Shown here in pieces: positions 33,451 to 45,083 of a stretch of DNA of 64,000 nucleotides; within the stretch, counting starts at the first letter, position 1, and each line of letters starts with the position of its first letter. Below the pieces are notes generated by a model. The model was not told the DNA's origin and made no database searches. It was given only the letters and a program-made list of their open reading frames with translations. The position numbers and the translations under genes are program-made. This DNA is from Anastrepha obliqua (taxonomy: Eukaryota; Arthropoda; Insecta; Diptera; Tephritidae), in the NCBI RefSeq assembly GCF_027943255.1, contig NC_072894.1, positions 80,143,601-80,207,600 of the forward strand, written 5' to 3'.

Positions 33451-35496
33451 AGCGAATGTTGGCTCTTTCAAATAAACTCACAATTTACCAAAAACAAATG
33501 TATGTTTGCAAATGTGTTTTCTTTAAAAGAAACCACTATATGGATCACCCTGTGTATAAGTATATGTATACGAGTATAAGTGTGCCACCAATAAAAACGC
33601 CTACATTCAAATCCACAAAGAACAAAAGAAATATATGCACATATGTATGTACGTAAATAAGTAATATAAAAACACAGTAAACGCATAGCAACACATTACG
33701 TTACACAGAGAAATCATGAATCTTTTACAAAAAATTGGGCTAAATTCAAAAGGCGTACAACACTTTAACCACTAAATTACACAGTTCACTAAAACTTATA
33801 TATGTACATATGTATATATGTGCCTATGTATATATGTCTCATATGCATGAAGTGGCCTCCAGTCCAGCCACGTGCTAGAGAAGTGATACACGTGTAAACA
33901 AACGCTCGGCCACGCCAGATAAAAAAATCCAGATTACCACTACCGCCTCATAAACCAGCGATAACGCGGAAAATTCTTGAAATCACAAATGACTGACAAA
34001 CTATGAATTTTTACATATTGTAAATGCACTAAGCAAAACTAATAGGTACATATGAAGGTAATTTATATTGTAATCGCTATTTGTCATGAAATCCAATTTT
34101 AATACACTTTTCTTTTTTTTTTAATGAATCACTAATCACTAAATGAAATACCTTCGATAAAAGATATTTTCTAGTTTGCTGAAGCGCGAAATTCACAGCC
34201 GTGTGCGATGGAAACGTTAGCGCGGAGTGAGTGTACGTTCAGAACTATGGTACAAATAAAACAATTCAAGTGCGACGATCATTGGTTGTGAACGGTGATG
34301 AGCGCGAACGGGTGAGCACAATCTCAGAGTGACGCAAACAATGAAGGAGCGGCAAATGCAAGTGAAAAACAAGCGAGAATGCGGATAACGTACCTGCTCT
34401 CGTACTCAGAGCAGTAAAGGTGAAGGTGTAAAAAGTTCTCTTGATTGGCATTTGACGTTTCTATTTTTTTTTTTTAAATTTTTTTTGTTAACATTTTCTC
34501 ATAGTTCTACGCTACACGACCAAGTCAATGGAGCATGGTTGTGTTCGATATGTGCGTGTGCATGTACTACAAACTTACCGTACAATTAAATATGCAAGAA
34601 ACGTTTGGGCATATAATATTAAAACCTGATCGTGACGTCGAATTTCAACGAACCGCTCGTTGAAGGTTGACAAGTTTTGTGCCGGCTGTCAGCTGTTCGC
34701 GCGCTGCTTATGCACACAGATGTAGGTATGCATAACGACTGATATTTTTTTGTCTGTCATTGTGTGATAAGTTATCAACTTACAACGGCTGCATGTACTA
34801 CATACATACCTATGTGTATATGGGTGTATGCAAGTGTATATAAATACACATGTATGTATTTGTAGGTGGGTGTATGCAGCAGCGTAAAGCGCTCCACAGA
34901 TATCTACGTACTTACATATTTTCTTAATTGGTTCATACTTGCATTAACATATAAGAATTAATTATAGCTTTGAGGAAAAGGGTACGCTCGATCAGTTTAA
35001 AATCATTTCAATTTGCATATGCATTATAGGGTTGCCAATACTCGTATTAGCGTTGAATGCTGATCCCAGCATATTTATTGATAAATATGTTTGTTTATTG
35101 CATTTCGGTACTCTTGCCAACGCATAACTTTTTTAAAATTATTAAAAGCTCAATGAGCCCAATATTTTGTTTTAGAAATACCAGAAGTATGTATTTGAAC
35201 TACACATCAATTTTTTTTTTTTTTTTGTTTTTTTGACTATTTATTTTTTTCTTTTTATTTAAACGTTTATTATTTTTGTGTAACGGTATAGCTCATTGTC
35301 TAACAAAAACAATGTAAATCCAAATTTCCAAATTAGAAAATTTCCGCGAAGTTTTTATCTCAATTCCACAATTTTTAATAAGAATTTTTAGAAAGATTTT
35401 TGGTATGCAGTTTTACAGTCCATCAAATTTTACGATAATAAAGTGCATGTTTAAAGTTGTTAAAAAATGCTGTAATTTGTTTTTATAATTTAATTA
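33451..35496. other. Long gap with simple sequence only
   Basis: Contains TATGTACATATGTATATATG-type dinucleotide-rich stretches (33795-33850), poly-T runs near 34465 and 35210, and no supported genes. Short open frames lack family features. Confidence 0.4.
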
Positions 35497-36690
35497 AGTG
35501 CGCAACTAAGTTCCCGCTGTTTGTCAATAGATGCCACCAGCAGTGTGTGCTAGTCGATTCTAACATAACCTAAACATCATAAACCAAGCTAAGACAAATG
35601 GTAAACAAACTGCTTCGACATACATATTAGTGATTTTGTGGTGGTATCATATACTTTTGGTTTTATGAAAATGTCTGATTTTGTGCCGAATAATCGTCAT
35701 TTGCGGGAAGTGTTGATTTTCCTCTTTCATTCGAAAAAAACATTTAGCCGGCGTACGCATCGAGAACTACAAAAAGCTTATGGAGATGCTGCTTTAAGTG
35801 AAACAACGTGCCGAGATTAATTCCGTCGCTTCAAAGCCGGTGATGTTAATGTTGGCGACCGTCTGCATGAAGGAAGGCCAAAAACCTTCGAAGACGCTGA
35901 ATTGGGAGCATTGCTCAATGAGGATCCGTGTCAAATGCAAGAAGAGCTTGCTTCAGTATTAGGAGTTACCCGCCAATCCATTTTCAAGCGATTGCATGCT
36001 TTGGGAATGATTCAGAAACAGGGGACTTGGACTCCTTATGAGTTAAAACCAAGGGTTGTTGAACGGCGTTTTTTCGCCTGTCAACAACTGCTCCAGCGGC
36101 AAAAAATGGATTCATTACAGCAATCCAAAGAAAAGAAAATGATGGGGACTGCCCGGTCATGCTTACAAGTCGTCGCCTCGGCCAAATATTCACGCTGCGA
36201 AGGTTATGCTATATATTTGGTGGGACCAATTTTGTATTATTTATTATGAACTGTTGAAACTGGGGATCGGTATCGACTTCAATTGATGCGGTTGAGCCGA
36301 GCACTGCGCGAGAAGCGGCCGCAATACGCGAAGGGGCATGAAAAAGTGATTCTACAGCTTGACAACGCTCGTTCTCATGTTGCCAAACGCGTAAAAACCT
36401 ACCTGGAAACACAGATATTGCGCCGTCCGATTATCACCTGTTCCGATCGATGGCACATGGTCTAGCAGACTAGCAGTTCCATTCATATGAAGACATCAAA
36501 AAATTGCTTGATCCGAGGATATCCTTAAAAGATGAACAGTTTTACCGCGACGGTATACGAATCTACCCGAAAGATGGGAAAAAGTAGTAGCCAGCGATGG
36601 GCAATACTTTCAATGATTCACTTCTAACCATTTTTTTAGCATAAAGTTGTATTTTCATAAAAAAAAAAAACGAGAACTTAGTTGCGCACC
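35497..36690 (+). mobile_element. Mariner (mauritiana-type, second lineage)
   Basis: Inverted ends AGTGCGCAACTAAGTTC (left) and AGGTGCGCAACTAAGTTC (right, inverted), with TA at 35495-35496 and 36691-36692. The length of 1194 bp is slightly short, reflecting small deletions. Confidence 0.85.
35665..36616 (+). pseudogene. Mariner transposase, frameshifted and missing the first catalytic motif
   Basis: Begins MKMSDFVPNNRHLREVLIFL with helix-turn-helix YGDAALSETTCRD, then a stop, then FRRFKAGDVNVGDRLHEG and EELASVLGVTRQSIFKRLHA. The conserved WTPYELKPRVVERRFFACQQ is followed by LLQRQKMDSLQQSKEKKMMG, where the GDEKW motif carrying the first aspartate is lost. Later pieces: VILQLDNARSHVAKRVKTYL (second aspartate present), then a frame-broken C-terminus ending KMGKSSSQRWAIL, which in another frame is SDGQYFQ. 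It is related to the 18.4-kb mariner at protein level but has different ends. Confidence 0.8.
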
Positions 36691-36726
36691 TATTATAATT
36701 TTAATTTCCTGTCGATATTGCACATA

Positions 36727-36780
36727 GAAAAAGTATTTTCTAACAGCGGTCACCCCTCGGCGGTCAATGAAAAACTTCAG
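36727..36780 (+). repeat. SINE-A fragment
   Basis: TATTTTCTAACAGCGGTCAC followed by CCCTCGGCGGTCAATG. Only about 50 bp of the body is present, abutting an RTE-like tail. Confidence 0.6.
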
Positions 36781-36789
36781 ACAATGTAA

Positions 36790-37040
36790 TGTAATGATAT
36801 TCTTCTTCTTTTCGATTTGCGCTAGGACCGCTTAAGCGATTTTGGCCGAGTTTAACAAAGCGCGCCAGTAGTTTCTCTCTCGCACTAACCGACGCCTGTT
36901 GGAGACACCAAGCGAAGCCAAGTCTTTCTTCTCCTAAATAGAGAAGGCCTTTCTCTTCATGAGGGTACCACGGGTACCAGCATCGAATACTTCCAGAACT
37001 GGAACGTTTGTATCCATTCGGACGACTTGACGTAGCCATT
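36790..37040 (-). mobile_element. RTE-like LINE C-terminal fragment
   Basis: On the minus strand the sequence reads the last part of an RTE-like ORF. A VFDAGTRGTLMKRKAF-type stretch follows a VQMDTNVPVLEV-like strand, then RRRLVRERNYWRALLNSAKI and a K-rich end. These correspond to the end of the 15.5-16.26-kb fragment. About 250 bp, frame-broken. Confidence 0.6.
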
Positions 37041-37124
37041 TAGTGATTTTAAATAAGAATGAATAGATTTTGAACATTCTTTATTTTAATCAAAACAACA
37101 TACGAGTACATATACAATAAGGGA

Positions 37125-37690
37125 TTGAAGGAGATAGCTCGTGACCTTACCGTGTCTCATGAATCAATACGCATACACCATCAGTTGCCTGAATGGTGCT
37201 ATCCACATGAGCCGGAACCCAAGGAACTATGTCAAAGTCGGTCAAAAGTGAAAGTCATGCTACTCGTTTTCCTCGTTCCAAATCATTCTACGATAAATAA
37301 AGAATATTATTTGCAAGTTATGCGGCGTTTGAGAGAGAATGTGCGTAGTAAACGACCCAATTTGTGGAAAGAAAACTCATGAATCTTGCACCATGATCAG
37401 ACACCGTCTCACAAGGTTCATATTGTGAACACTTTTTTGACCAAAAATTCGATAAATATCATCGAACAACTACCGTATTCACCGGATTTAGCCCTCTGTG
37501 ACTTTTTCCTTTTCCTAAAACTTAAATCGAGTCTAAAGAGGCCATTAAGGAGAAATCGCTGAAGGAGCTGAAAAAGATCTCTTCAAACGCGTTTAAAAGG
37601 TGCTGTGATGACTGGACTAATCGTTGGCATATGTGTATTCCTTCGAGTAAAGCCTATTTTGAAGGTGACAAAATAAATGTTGATGATTAA
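37125..37690 (+). pseudogene. Mariner transposase fragment (mellifera/irritans-like)
   Basis: Starts inside the DNA-binding domain (LKEIARDLTVSHESIRI), skips most of the first catalytic region, resumes at SKVKVMLLVFLVPNHSTINK and EYYLQVMRRLRENVRSKRPN, then LHHDQTPSHKVHIVNTFLTK (second aspartate) and IIEQLPYSPDLALCDFFLFL (third aspartate). A frameshift follows, and another frame gives the normal C-terminus YFEGDKINVDD. No inverted ends were identified, so the borders are those of the coding remains only. Confidence 0.75.
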
Positions 37691-37910
37691 ATAATTATTT
37701 TGCGTTTTATAGACCATTTCCAGTTACTTCTTTTACAGAATGTATAACAAAAAAAAAAATACCAGTCTAACGGTTAGACGCGATAGAAGTGAAACCTTCC
37801 GTAAAACAAACTGAGAGAGAATGAGACGAAAGCAGCATTAGGGGCGGGATAATTATAGGTTCATTATAATATTGCTATAAAGTTCATATTTTATTTTCTT
37901 CATTTTATTA

Positions 37911-38311
37911 TTATTCATCCTCAATGTTTTCAATTTCAACAAATGATACGAGTGGCTTATGATAGCTAAAATATGATACAAATGCTTTGGTTTCGATGTT
38001 GTCAACATATCTTTGAAATACCGCGTCAAATGTTGTTTTTGATCGTGTTGTCGATTCAGTGCGATTGTTACACATTTTTAAATTGAATGTTGTATTGAAA
38101 AAGTCAATTGAAGGAACCGCTGTGTCCAATGCAAAATTTACGTTAAAATCGCCACTTAAAATCATTGGAACTTTATCGTAATCTTTTCTAAGTATCCGCG
38201 ATACTTCTGGTGTATACTTTATTAAATTTTCGTGAATGAATTCCGTGATGCTATTTATTGATTTTTTTTCTGTCGATATTCACGACACTTTTCTGCATTA
38301 TTTTTCGGCAT
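37911..38311 (-). pseudogene. Helitron/Helentron-like ORF remnant: N-terminus joined to endonuclease domain
   Basis: On the minus strand, MPKNNAEKCREYRQKKNQ (from 38311) resembles the start of Rep/helicase ORFs of insect Helitron-like elements. After a stop and a one-base frame offset comes SITEFIHENLIKYTPEVSRI, then VPMILSGDFNVNF (the GDFN motif of endonuclease/exonuclease/phosphatase folds) and SKTTFDAVFQRYVDN with SYFSYHKPLVSFVEI, the terminal D and H motif positions. Helentrons are known to carry such an endonuclease after the helicase. Here the Rep and helicase parts are missing, so this is an internal-deletion derivative. The assignment is from motif memory, moderately sure. Confidence 0.55.
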
Positions 38312-38384
38312 AATTGCGGTAAATATTTAAAAATGAAAATATTTACGAATATAAAAATACACACGCGGTTGCTATTATGAGCGT

Positions 38385-38499
38385 CCCCAGCAAAACCTGC
38401 GTGACCGAAACTCTAACACAATTACATTTTTTTGAATGTTACAAACACATATGCACGCAGGTTTTGCTGGGGCGTGACCGAAACTCTAACACAATTACA
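38385..38499. repeat. 19-bp perfect inverted repeat overlapping a 28-bp direct repeat
   Basis: CCCCAGCAAAACCTGCGTG (38385-38403) is exactly inverted at 38454-38472. In addition GCGTGACCGAAACTCTAACA plus CAATTACA (38399-38426) is directly repeated at 38472-38499. It lies just upstream of the Helitron-like ORF start. Confidence 0.85.
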
Positions 38500-38630
38500 C
38501 ATATGCACTCGTTTTTTTTTGAAAATCGACTTTTTTTTTTGTTCTCCGCCACCTTTGGAAAATGTGTAAACAGTAAGCAAACTTTATTCAAATATTTTCC
38601 CTCATTTTTGCATCAGTAAAATTAAACAAA

Positions 38631-38835
38631 CGCCGTAGCCGAATGGGTTGGTGCGTGACTACTATTCAGAATTCACAGAGAGAACGTCAGTTAGAATCTC
38701 GGTGAAAACACCAAAATTAAGGAAAACTATTTTTCTAATAGCGCTCACCCCTCAGCAGGCAATGGCAAAACACCGAGTGTATTTCTGCCATGAAAAAAAG
38801 CTCCTCATAAACATATCATAAAATAAAATAAAATA
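38631..38835 (+). repeat. SINE-A copy 5 with tRNA-like head
   Basis: The head CGCCGTAGCCGAATGGGTTG contains an A-box. The B-box position reads GTCAGTTAGAATCTCGG, degraded from GTAGGTTCGAATCTCGG at 57.76 kb. The body TTTTTCTAATAGCGCTCACC and GAGTGTATTTCTGCCATG follows, ending in an AAAATAAAATAAAAT tail. Confidence 0.8.
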
Positions 38836-38849
38836 ACTGTATAAAAAAA

Positions 38850-38937
38850 ATTTTTTTCTTGTGATTCGAACCAAGGATTTTGGATCGGAAGCTCACATTG
38901 CTAGTCGCTCGGCTACCGCGCCATGCTGTCGGCGCTG
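38850..38937 (-). repeat. tRNA-like SINE head of a second type (SINE-B)
   Basis: On the minus strand: GCGCGGTAGCCGAGCGACTA (A-box), then CTTCCGATCC in the anticodon-arm position, then CCTTGGTTCGAATCACAAG (B-box GGTTCGAAT), then an A/T-rich tail. A- and B-box spacing is tRNA-like, but the acceptor stem does not pair, so it is not a functional tRNA gene. It faces SINE-A copy 5 tail to tail. Confidence 0.65.
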
Positions 38938-38940
38938 GCC

Positions 38941-41084
38941 TAAAAGTTATTTAATTCGTCGCTACGTTTATATCAACATATAATATAACGCTTCGTAGCC
39001 AAGAGGGTCGCTTTTTTCGTTTCACTTTTTCTCAAATCACTCCCAACGATTCTAAAGAAGTTTTCACTTCAAAAACATAAACATTTACTGTCATTATCAT
39101 CAGTTGGTTCCGAGTTAGTCATCTGCTAGAGTTCCAATTTATTAAAACTCTCGAAGTATGAACAGTATAAACTATGGCAGTTAAGTTCCAGGTATTTTTC
39201 AATTAAATACAAACAAGCTAAGAGTAAAGCTTATCGAAAATAATATCGTTAAATATTCACAATGATATCAACTTAGCTCCTATGATTGGCAGTCCTCCAC
39301 AATAAACCCCTTCAGCACCGTCATTCAGGTCTGGCCTTATCTCTAGTGATTACCCGGCTTAACCCAGCTCAGCTGTTGCCCTGAATGCGATACAACAAAT
39401 CCTCGCAGATCGATTTTCACTCATTTTCCCGGCGCCTCTAACAAGAATGCATATAAAAAGTCAAGTGTGCTGTCGACTGCTACCATCGACTGGTATCAAA
39501 AGACGGTCCCCTCTCTCTCATTATACACCAAGCATTTACAGATCTTATAGCGATTTCGTTTCTCCTAAAAAATGTTGGCTTTCAATTGAGCTCCACTTTT
39601 TTTGTATTCCATCCTAAAATAAATGTAATTCTTAATTAGGTAGTTTTGGATTAAGCGAAAAAGACATGCTAGTTTTTAAAACTATTTTAGAACATATCAT
39701 TTTTTAATGATGTGAAATAGAAAACACTTGGTGAAAAATTGTCAATTCAAAACTTTGTCAAGCAGCCATTTTTAGCTGTTAGCGCTTAGTTCTGATTTTA
39801 TTGAGGCTTTTTTTTTTATTTGCCTTCCCTTAACTAAAAACAGAAAAAAGATCAGACCCCTGAATTAACATTTAAAAACAAGTGTAAGTACAAAGATTTT
39901 TTTTTGTAATTAAAATCAAAAGAAATTTTATGCCACTTGGTTTCGCAACCTTTCAGTCAACTTTATTTTATTTTTATTTTTTTTCTTTGTATTTTACTTT
40001 AAATATTTGCACGCTTCAACAGCACTTCAACCAATTTTTTCGACTTATCACGAAAACTTACAACTAAACTCACTAGACTAAACACGAGTCATAATCAACT
40101 TTATGAGGGCGACAGCGACTTAGTCAAGCATTGCAATAATTACTTGCCACTGCAGCAAGTTTACGTACACGTGTCAAAAACAAAGACGGCTGCTCCAATT
40201 AACTGCAATGCATTCGAAAGCACACCTTCGCCCACACACTCCCACATACATACGCATGTGCCAACTTGATGCCCATGCAGTTACAGAATTATGCGAAAGT
40301 AGTTGGCGTAAGTTGATATCTGACGCTAAACTGTGGCTGATAAACCGTAAGCTGCTTTTGCAAATATTTGTTAAATTCTTAATGCGCGATGCATCTTATT
40401 TACTTGACTATATAGACATACACTTGTGCTCATATAATTAAGTCACTTTATCTTTTCACAATATTCGCAATATGTTTCGAGCTGAATTTTTTTGTTAATT
40501 TTGTTTAAAAATATATTTGATCCATCGTATAGCAAAAAGCTTATAAATCAAAGCTCCAAACTTTTCAAAAAAATTCGAAAAAAATATCGTAAAAATTTGC
40601 AACTTTTAATCAGACTCCTTGAGAAACTTCTGGGTGCACAATTTTATAGCCCATTCAATTCAAATATAGTAAAGTGTAAGTTTGAAGAGGCTCAAATATT
40701 ACATTGATTTTGGATATTTTATTTTATTTTTTTTTTTTTTTTGCCGCGGTCAAGTGTATTTTTTCCATATAAATATTTGGAGCAATTGTTATATGCATAA
40801 CATTGTCAACAAGAAAACGTATCAAAAATCCACGCGAGTCTTGAGCCACTGGCCCCAAATTATGCCAGAATTGAATGGACAACAAAATTTTTCTAAAAGT
40901 TCTGACAAAAGGTTTGAATTCCTTGATGAAAATTTATTGAATTTTTTAAATTTTGTAAAAAGTTTGAAACTTTGTGCTTTATAAGTAAAAAATTAAATAA
41001 AAAATGAATAAATAAAACTTTGCAATATTTGGCGCATAAATTTGTAGGTAGGAAATAAAGAAAAATTCAGCCTTGGAAGTGATT
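38941..41084. other. Long AT-rich gap, nothing recognised
   Basis: About 2.1 kb with poly-T runs and small open frames that have no family features. Confidence 0.4.
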
Positions 41085-41660
41085 CTGGCATTAACATAGA
41101 GAAAATGAATGAATTGAAAAGCACATAAAGCCAGTTAAAAAGCTTAAATTCTTCGGGCTCTACATCCGCTGGGCTCAGTAGGCAAACGAGAAGTAGAGCT
41201 CTCTCTCGAAGGACTAAACTGGCACTCTACAAAACGCTCGTCATCCCCGTCCTATTATATGGCACAGAAGCATGGACGATGTCAACAGCGGTTAAAAAAG
41301 TTTTGAGAGCCTTCGAGAGAAAAAATCTGCGTAAAATCTTTGGCCCCCTCCGCGTTAGTGAGGAGTACTGCGTACGGTGGAACAGCGAGTTGTATGAGCT
41401 ATATAGGGTCATGGACATAGTTAAGCGTGTAAAAACATGACTTGGCCATGTCAACTGTATGAAAAAATACGCTCAAGCAAGGTGAATCACGGTACCCCAA
41501 AAAGGAAGGCGTGGAATAGGAAGACCACATCTCCGTTGGAAAGACCAAATGCTGCAGGACCTATCTTCATTCGAGATTTCCAGCTGGCACCAACGACCGC
41601 AAGACAGAAACAGCTGGCGCGCCATTTTTGATTCGGCCAAAACCGACACACGGTTGTAGC
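41085..41660 (+). mobile_element. RTE-like LINE C-terminal fragment 1
   Basis: Encodes, across frames, TKLALYKTLVIPVLLYGTEA, WTMSTAVKKVLRAFERKNLR, KIFGPLRVSEEYCVRWNSEL and YELYRVMDIVKRVKT, then an LGHVNCM segment. This is the same region as in the 15.5-kb RTE-like copy, with stops between segments. It ends near 41660. Confidence 0.7.
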
Positions 41661-41769
41661 GCTAAATAAGCAAGTAAGTAAGTATACATCCATCCGCTGA
41701 CATATGTTTCTGTAGCAATATTGCCGTGTTTATATAAGGCTTTCTTCGCTCACTTAAAGCTATTCAAAT

Positions 41770-42180
41770 CTTGATCACAATCAAGAGCTCAAAAGATGAA
41801 AATGTATAAAGTGCTAGTGAAGCCCATACTAGCATACAGCAGCGATGCATGAATACTTAAGGCAACAGACACCACCCAAATACTGAGATTTGAAAGAAAG
41901 GCACTACGAAAAATACCATAAATGGTTCCTTTCGCCTGAATGACGGAACATATCGAATCAGATGCTTTTCATAAAAAGTCAAAGAATAAGAAGGTTAGGG
42001 CACTTGTGCAGAGTGCCAAAAACAGGGTTGCGTTCCATAGACGCTTACAACGCTGGATTGTTGAGATCTGACCTGCAGAAATTGCGAATCACAAACTGGA
42101 CAGACGTACCACGGCGAAGGTCATTGTGCAAGGGGAGTGTTCTGAATCATTTCCCATTACATCGGGAGTTCAACAGTTAA
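41770..42180 (+). mobile_element. RTE-like LINE C-terminal fragment 2
   Basis: MKMYKVLVKPILAYSSDA, then LRFERKALRKI and KSQRIRRLGHLCRVPKT: the YK-L-KP-L-Y and RLGH--R motifs of the same ORF region as fragment 1 but clearly diverged from it, so a separate insertion. Frame-broken. Confidence 0.6.
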
Positions 42181-42184
42181 ACAG

Positions 42185-43020
42185 GGAGACGATTTATCAA
42201 CATTTTTATTCAACCTGGTCCTGCACGCAGCAATTACCGAACTAAATCCAAATGGGACTTTATACAACAAGCCGTTCCACCTTTTTGTGCATATGTAGAT
42301 GATATACTTATCATGGCGAAAAGCAGGAGTGAGTTACAGAGTCCGTTTAAAAAACTAGAAAAAAGTACGAACTACCGGGCTAAGAATTAATACAGAAAAA
42401 ACTAAATTTATGGCCGGTCCAGCTTCGGTTTAAGACATGATGACCTGCTGATGGGAAATTAGGTATTCGAGTATGTTCAAGAATTTACCTATTTGGGTAT
42501 CAAAATATCGGCCAATAAGAATATGTCATTGACAATAAATGACATAGTTTTACCAGCAAATTAAGTTATTATGTCGCGACCAAAAGTTAAGGATATACAA
42601 AAGCTTGATCCGCCCTGTGCTAACTTATGGTTGCGAACTATGGACGCTAGAAACCACTGACATTAATCAGTTAATGGTATTCGAAAGAAAAATTTTACCA
42701 AAAATATAAGAATAAGGTATAATCATGAGCTGAAACTTTTAGCAAAACACGAAATTGTGATAAGATTTATGTATAAAATCACAAAGCATAAGATGGCTTC
42801 GACTTTAGAATGCCCAAGGAGATAACAACTCAGAAGGCAGTTGAATTGCGCCCTGTTGGAGGCCAAAGAAGAGGACGACCTTCTGGGAGAGATAGCTCGA
42901 AGACGTTGAAGATGACCTTGCACAGCTGAACATGTGGCGTTGGAAGGAAGTGGCCTTAGATAGAGAGGGGTGGGGAAAGGTTGTGAATGAAGCAAGGGTT
43001 CACCAAGGACTGTGATGCTA
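42185..43020 (+). mobile_element. RTE-like LINE fragment 3 (RT to C-terminus)
   Basis: Begins in the RT domain (QGDDLSTFLFNLVLHAAITE, the G-P-FN-V-- motif region), then GLRINTEKTKFMAG. The thumb reads LRIYKSLIRPVLTYGCELWT and INQLMVFERKILPKI, and the basic C-terminus GQRRGRPSGR. The end DDLAQLNMWRWKEVALDREG W--VV-EA-VH-GL is typical of RTE-like elements. The RT active-site motif is degraded, and multiple stops are present. Confidence 0.65.
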
Positions 43021-44199
43021 AGAAGAGCCACCAAAACATGCTTGCTTGCACGGTTTATGAGAATGGGCAAAAATTTCAAAAATGCTTTAATTCGAATCAT
43101 TAAAACGGAAACGAAATTTCATTAGGCTATCTGGAAAATTTGCACAAATCCATTCATCAACATACATATGTACGAAGTGATTTATAAGCAGAATGACAGC
43201 GCAAACTATTAAACTTTAAATAATAAATGTAAAAAAAAACTTATTATTTTTTCTTATGTGGTTAGTACCTCTATTCAAGTAAACCAATAAATCAGGCTGA
43301 GTACTTGAAGTTTTACTGCTGCGAAATACCGCTAGATGGAACAATATTTTAATTCATGTTTATTTTCGATAACAGTATAGTCTCCATTTGAATTATCAGA
43401 ACACCTTGGATTGCTTGATCAAATACGGTTGCTTTAATAACTATTTTCTTCCATAAAAGTTATTACTTCTAATCAAGTGAACCGAACTGTACATATGTAA
43501 GTATGTATGTATATTCCTATATTATACATGTAGAAAAATCTCTGGATCTCTTAAGTACAATAACCAATTTTGTTTTTCAGCTCTTTCTTGATATCTTCAA
43601 CCGATTTAAATAATTTATTTTTAGGTAAAGCTTCAAATAGCCTTACGAACTTTGCTGAGACCTATTTGCAAGAACAAAAATTATAAATTTTAAATAATCA
43701 CCCCTTAACCGTGGTACATTCTACCCGTTACCCTCTGTAATTTACGAACTTATAATTCTTGCCCAAGTAAGATCCCTTATCTTTATGACCCGTCTCAAAG
43801 TTATAGAAGTTTTGATTTGGCAACCAAAGCCCCCTTCTATGTTCGCACGTGAAGTGCAAACCGGATAGTCGACGGAGTTGATGGTGAGTGCATGTTTTAG
43901 AGTTCTCTCAAGCGAATTGAAAGAAATGGGCCCATAAACGATATGAACGCATGAAAAAACGTAAACAATAAAGCCATTTCCAATGACGCGTAACTCAACT
44001 TATTTGTGCATTTCAATACTATTTCAAAATTTCAATCGTTCACATTTTCGTAAGCTACAAACTCAGCTTTTTTTATTTTTATTTTGTTTTATAGTTATAT
44101 AGTGAAGTTAAAAGTTCTGAATAGCTTCCGCTAGATATGGCAATTTAAAGGTGGCATTGCACTTAAAAAAATATATTTCATAGCTTTGTGTTTGACAAA
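43021..44199. other. Gap, nothing recognised
   Basis: AT-rich, no supported features. Confidence 0.4.
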
Positions 44200-44410
44200 G
44201 CTTGTTGTGTGTTACAACGCTCCACAATTGAGGTAAAACGAAAGAGAAAATTCAATATATTCTGCGAATGCAACAGCAGGATGCTGAAGCAAAGATTCCA
44301 TTCTAGAATCGGCAATGTTGATAAACCGACATGTTGAGCCCAGGAATGGGAGATTAGTCGGAAAACTGTTTGGAACCATTTAAAGGAGGAGAACTTTCTA
44401 CTTTACCCAA
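44200..44410 (+). pseudogene. Possible transposase DNA-binding remnant
   Basis: One frame reads EWEISRKTVWNHLKEENF, resembling a mariner/Tc1 second helix-turn-helix (the V-KTVWNHLKKAGF type). Upstream residues carry stops and no clear motif, and the catalytic domain is not present. Weak call. Confidence 0.3.
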
Positions 44411-45083
44411 TATACATATGTAATATAAAAAATTGTAAATGCTCAGTCACAGGTAATACGAATTTACGTTGTAAAATAAAGCATGTCCACACATAAGCAT
44501 ACACATAAATACTACAGACAACGTTTCCACATAACTGACGGTCTATGCCTTAATTAGTAGTGACAGACTTACAATTAAGTAGTTGTCAGCCGTTAAAAAA
44601 ACAAACTTTCTGAACACACATACGTGTATATATTGTACATAAATACCTTTCAGAATACAGCATTAATAATCAAGAAAAAATTGTGCAATTTCCTAGTGTT
44701 TTTTTTTCGATTTTCTTTTTCTTGATATTTATCTTATATGACTCCGTAACTTTTTATTTTTTCAGAATTTTTCGTAACTTTGTACTTATGTAAGCATTTC
44801 TTATATTTTTGTTAAATAAAATATTCTTTTGTAAAAAGATTTCTTAAACAATTTTCTTCACTCCACAAACTTTGCCACTTTGCGTTTCGTTAAAAAAAGA
44901 TAACAGAAATTTATGAATTTCTTTCGATTTACGATTTTACACTACCACGAACCGATCTGTGCAGCTAATCGGTCAGGACTGTGCACAACTCTAGTCTCTG
45001 TTGTTCCTTTATCCAATCGATCAAGCACTCAAAGCTAGAGTACAAAGCCAAAAACTAAAAACAACAAAACCGAATTAAAAAAA
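44411..45083. other. Gap, nothing recognised
   Basis: AT-rich, poly-T near 44700; no supported features. Confidence 0.4.

Noticed and set aside
34266..34451. 61-codon minus-strand ORF
   Set aside because: No homology-like motifs, and overlapping frames are equally open.
38850..38937. Functional tRNA gene on the minus strand
   Set aside because: A- and B-boxes are present but the acceptor stem does not pair and an A/T-rich tail follows, so it fits a SINE head or tRNA pseudogene.
40682..40984. 100-codon open frame as a host gene
   Set aside because: Composition is that of AT-rich DNA (F/N/K/I-rich), it starts next to a poly-T run, and no motif is visible.
42723..43100. 125-codon minus-strand open frame as a gene
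   Set aside because: Antisense shadow of RTE-like fragment 3, whose plus-strand frames carry the family motifs.
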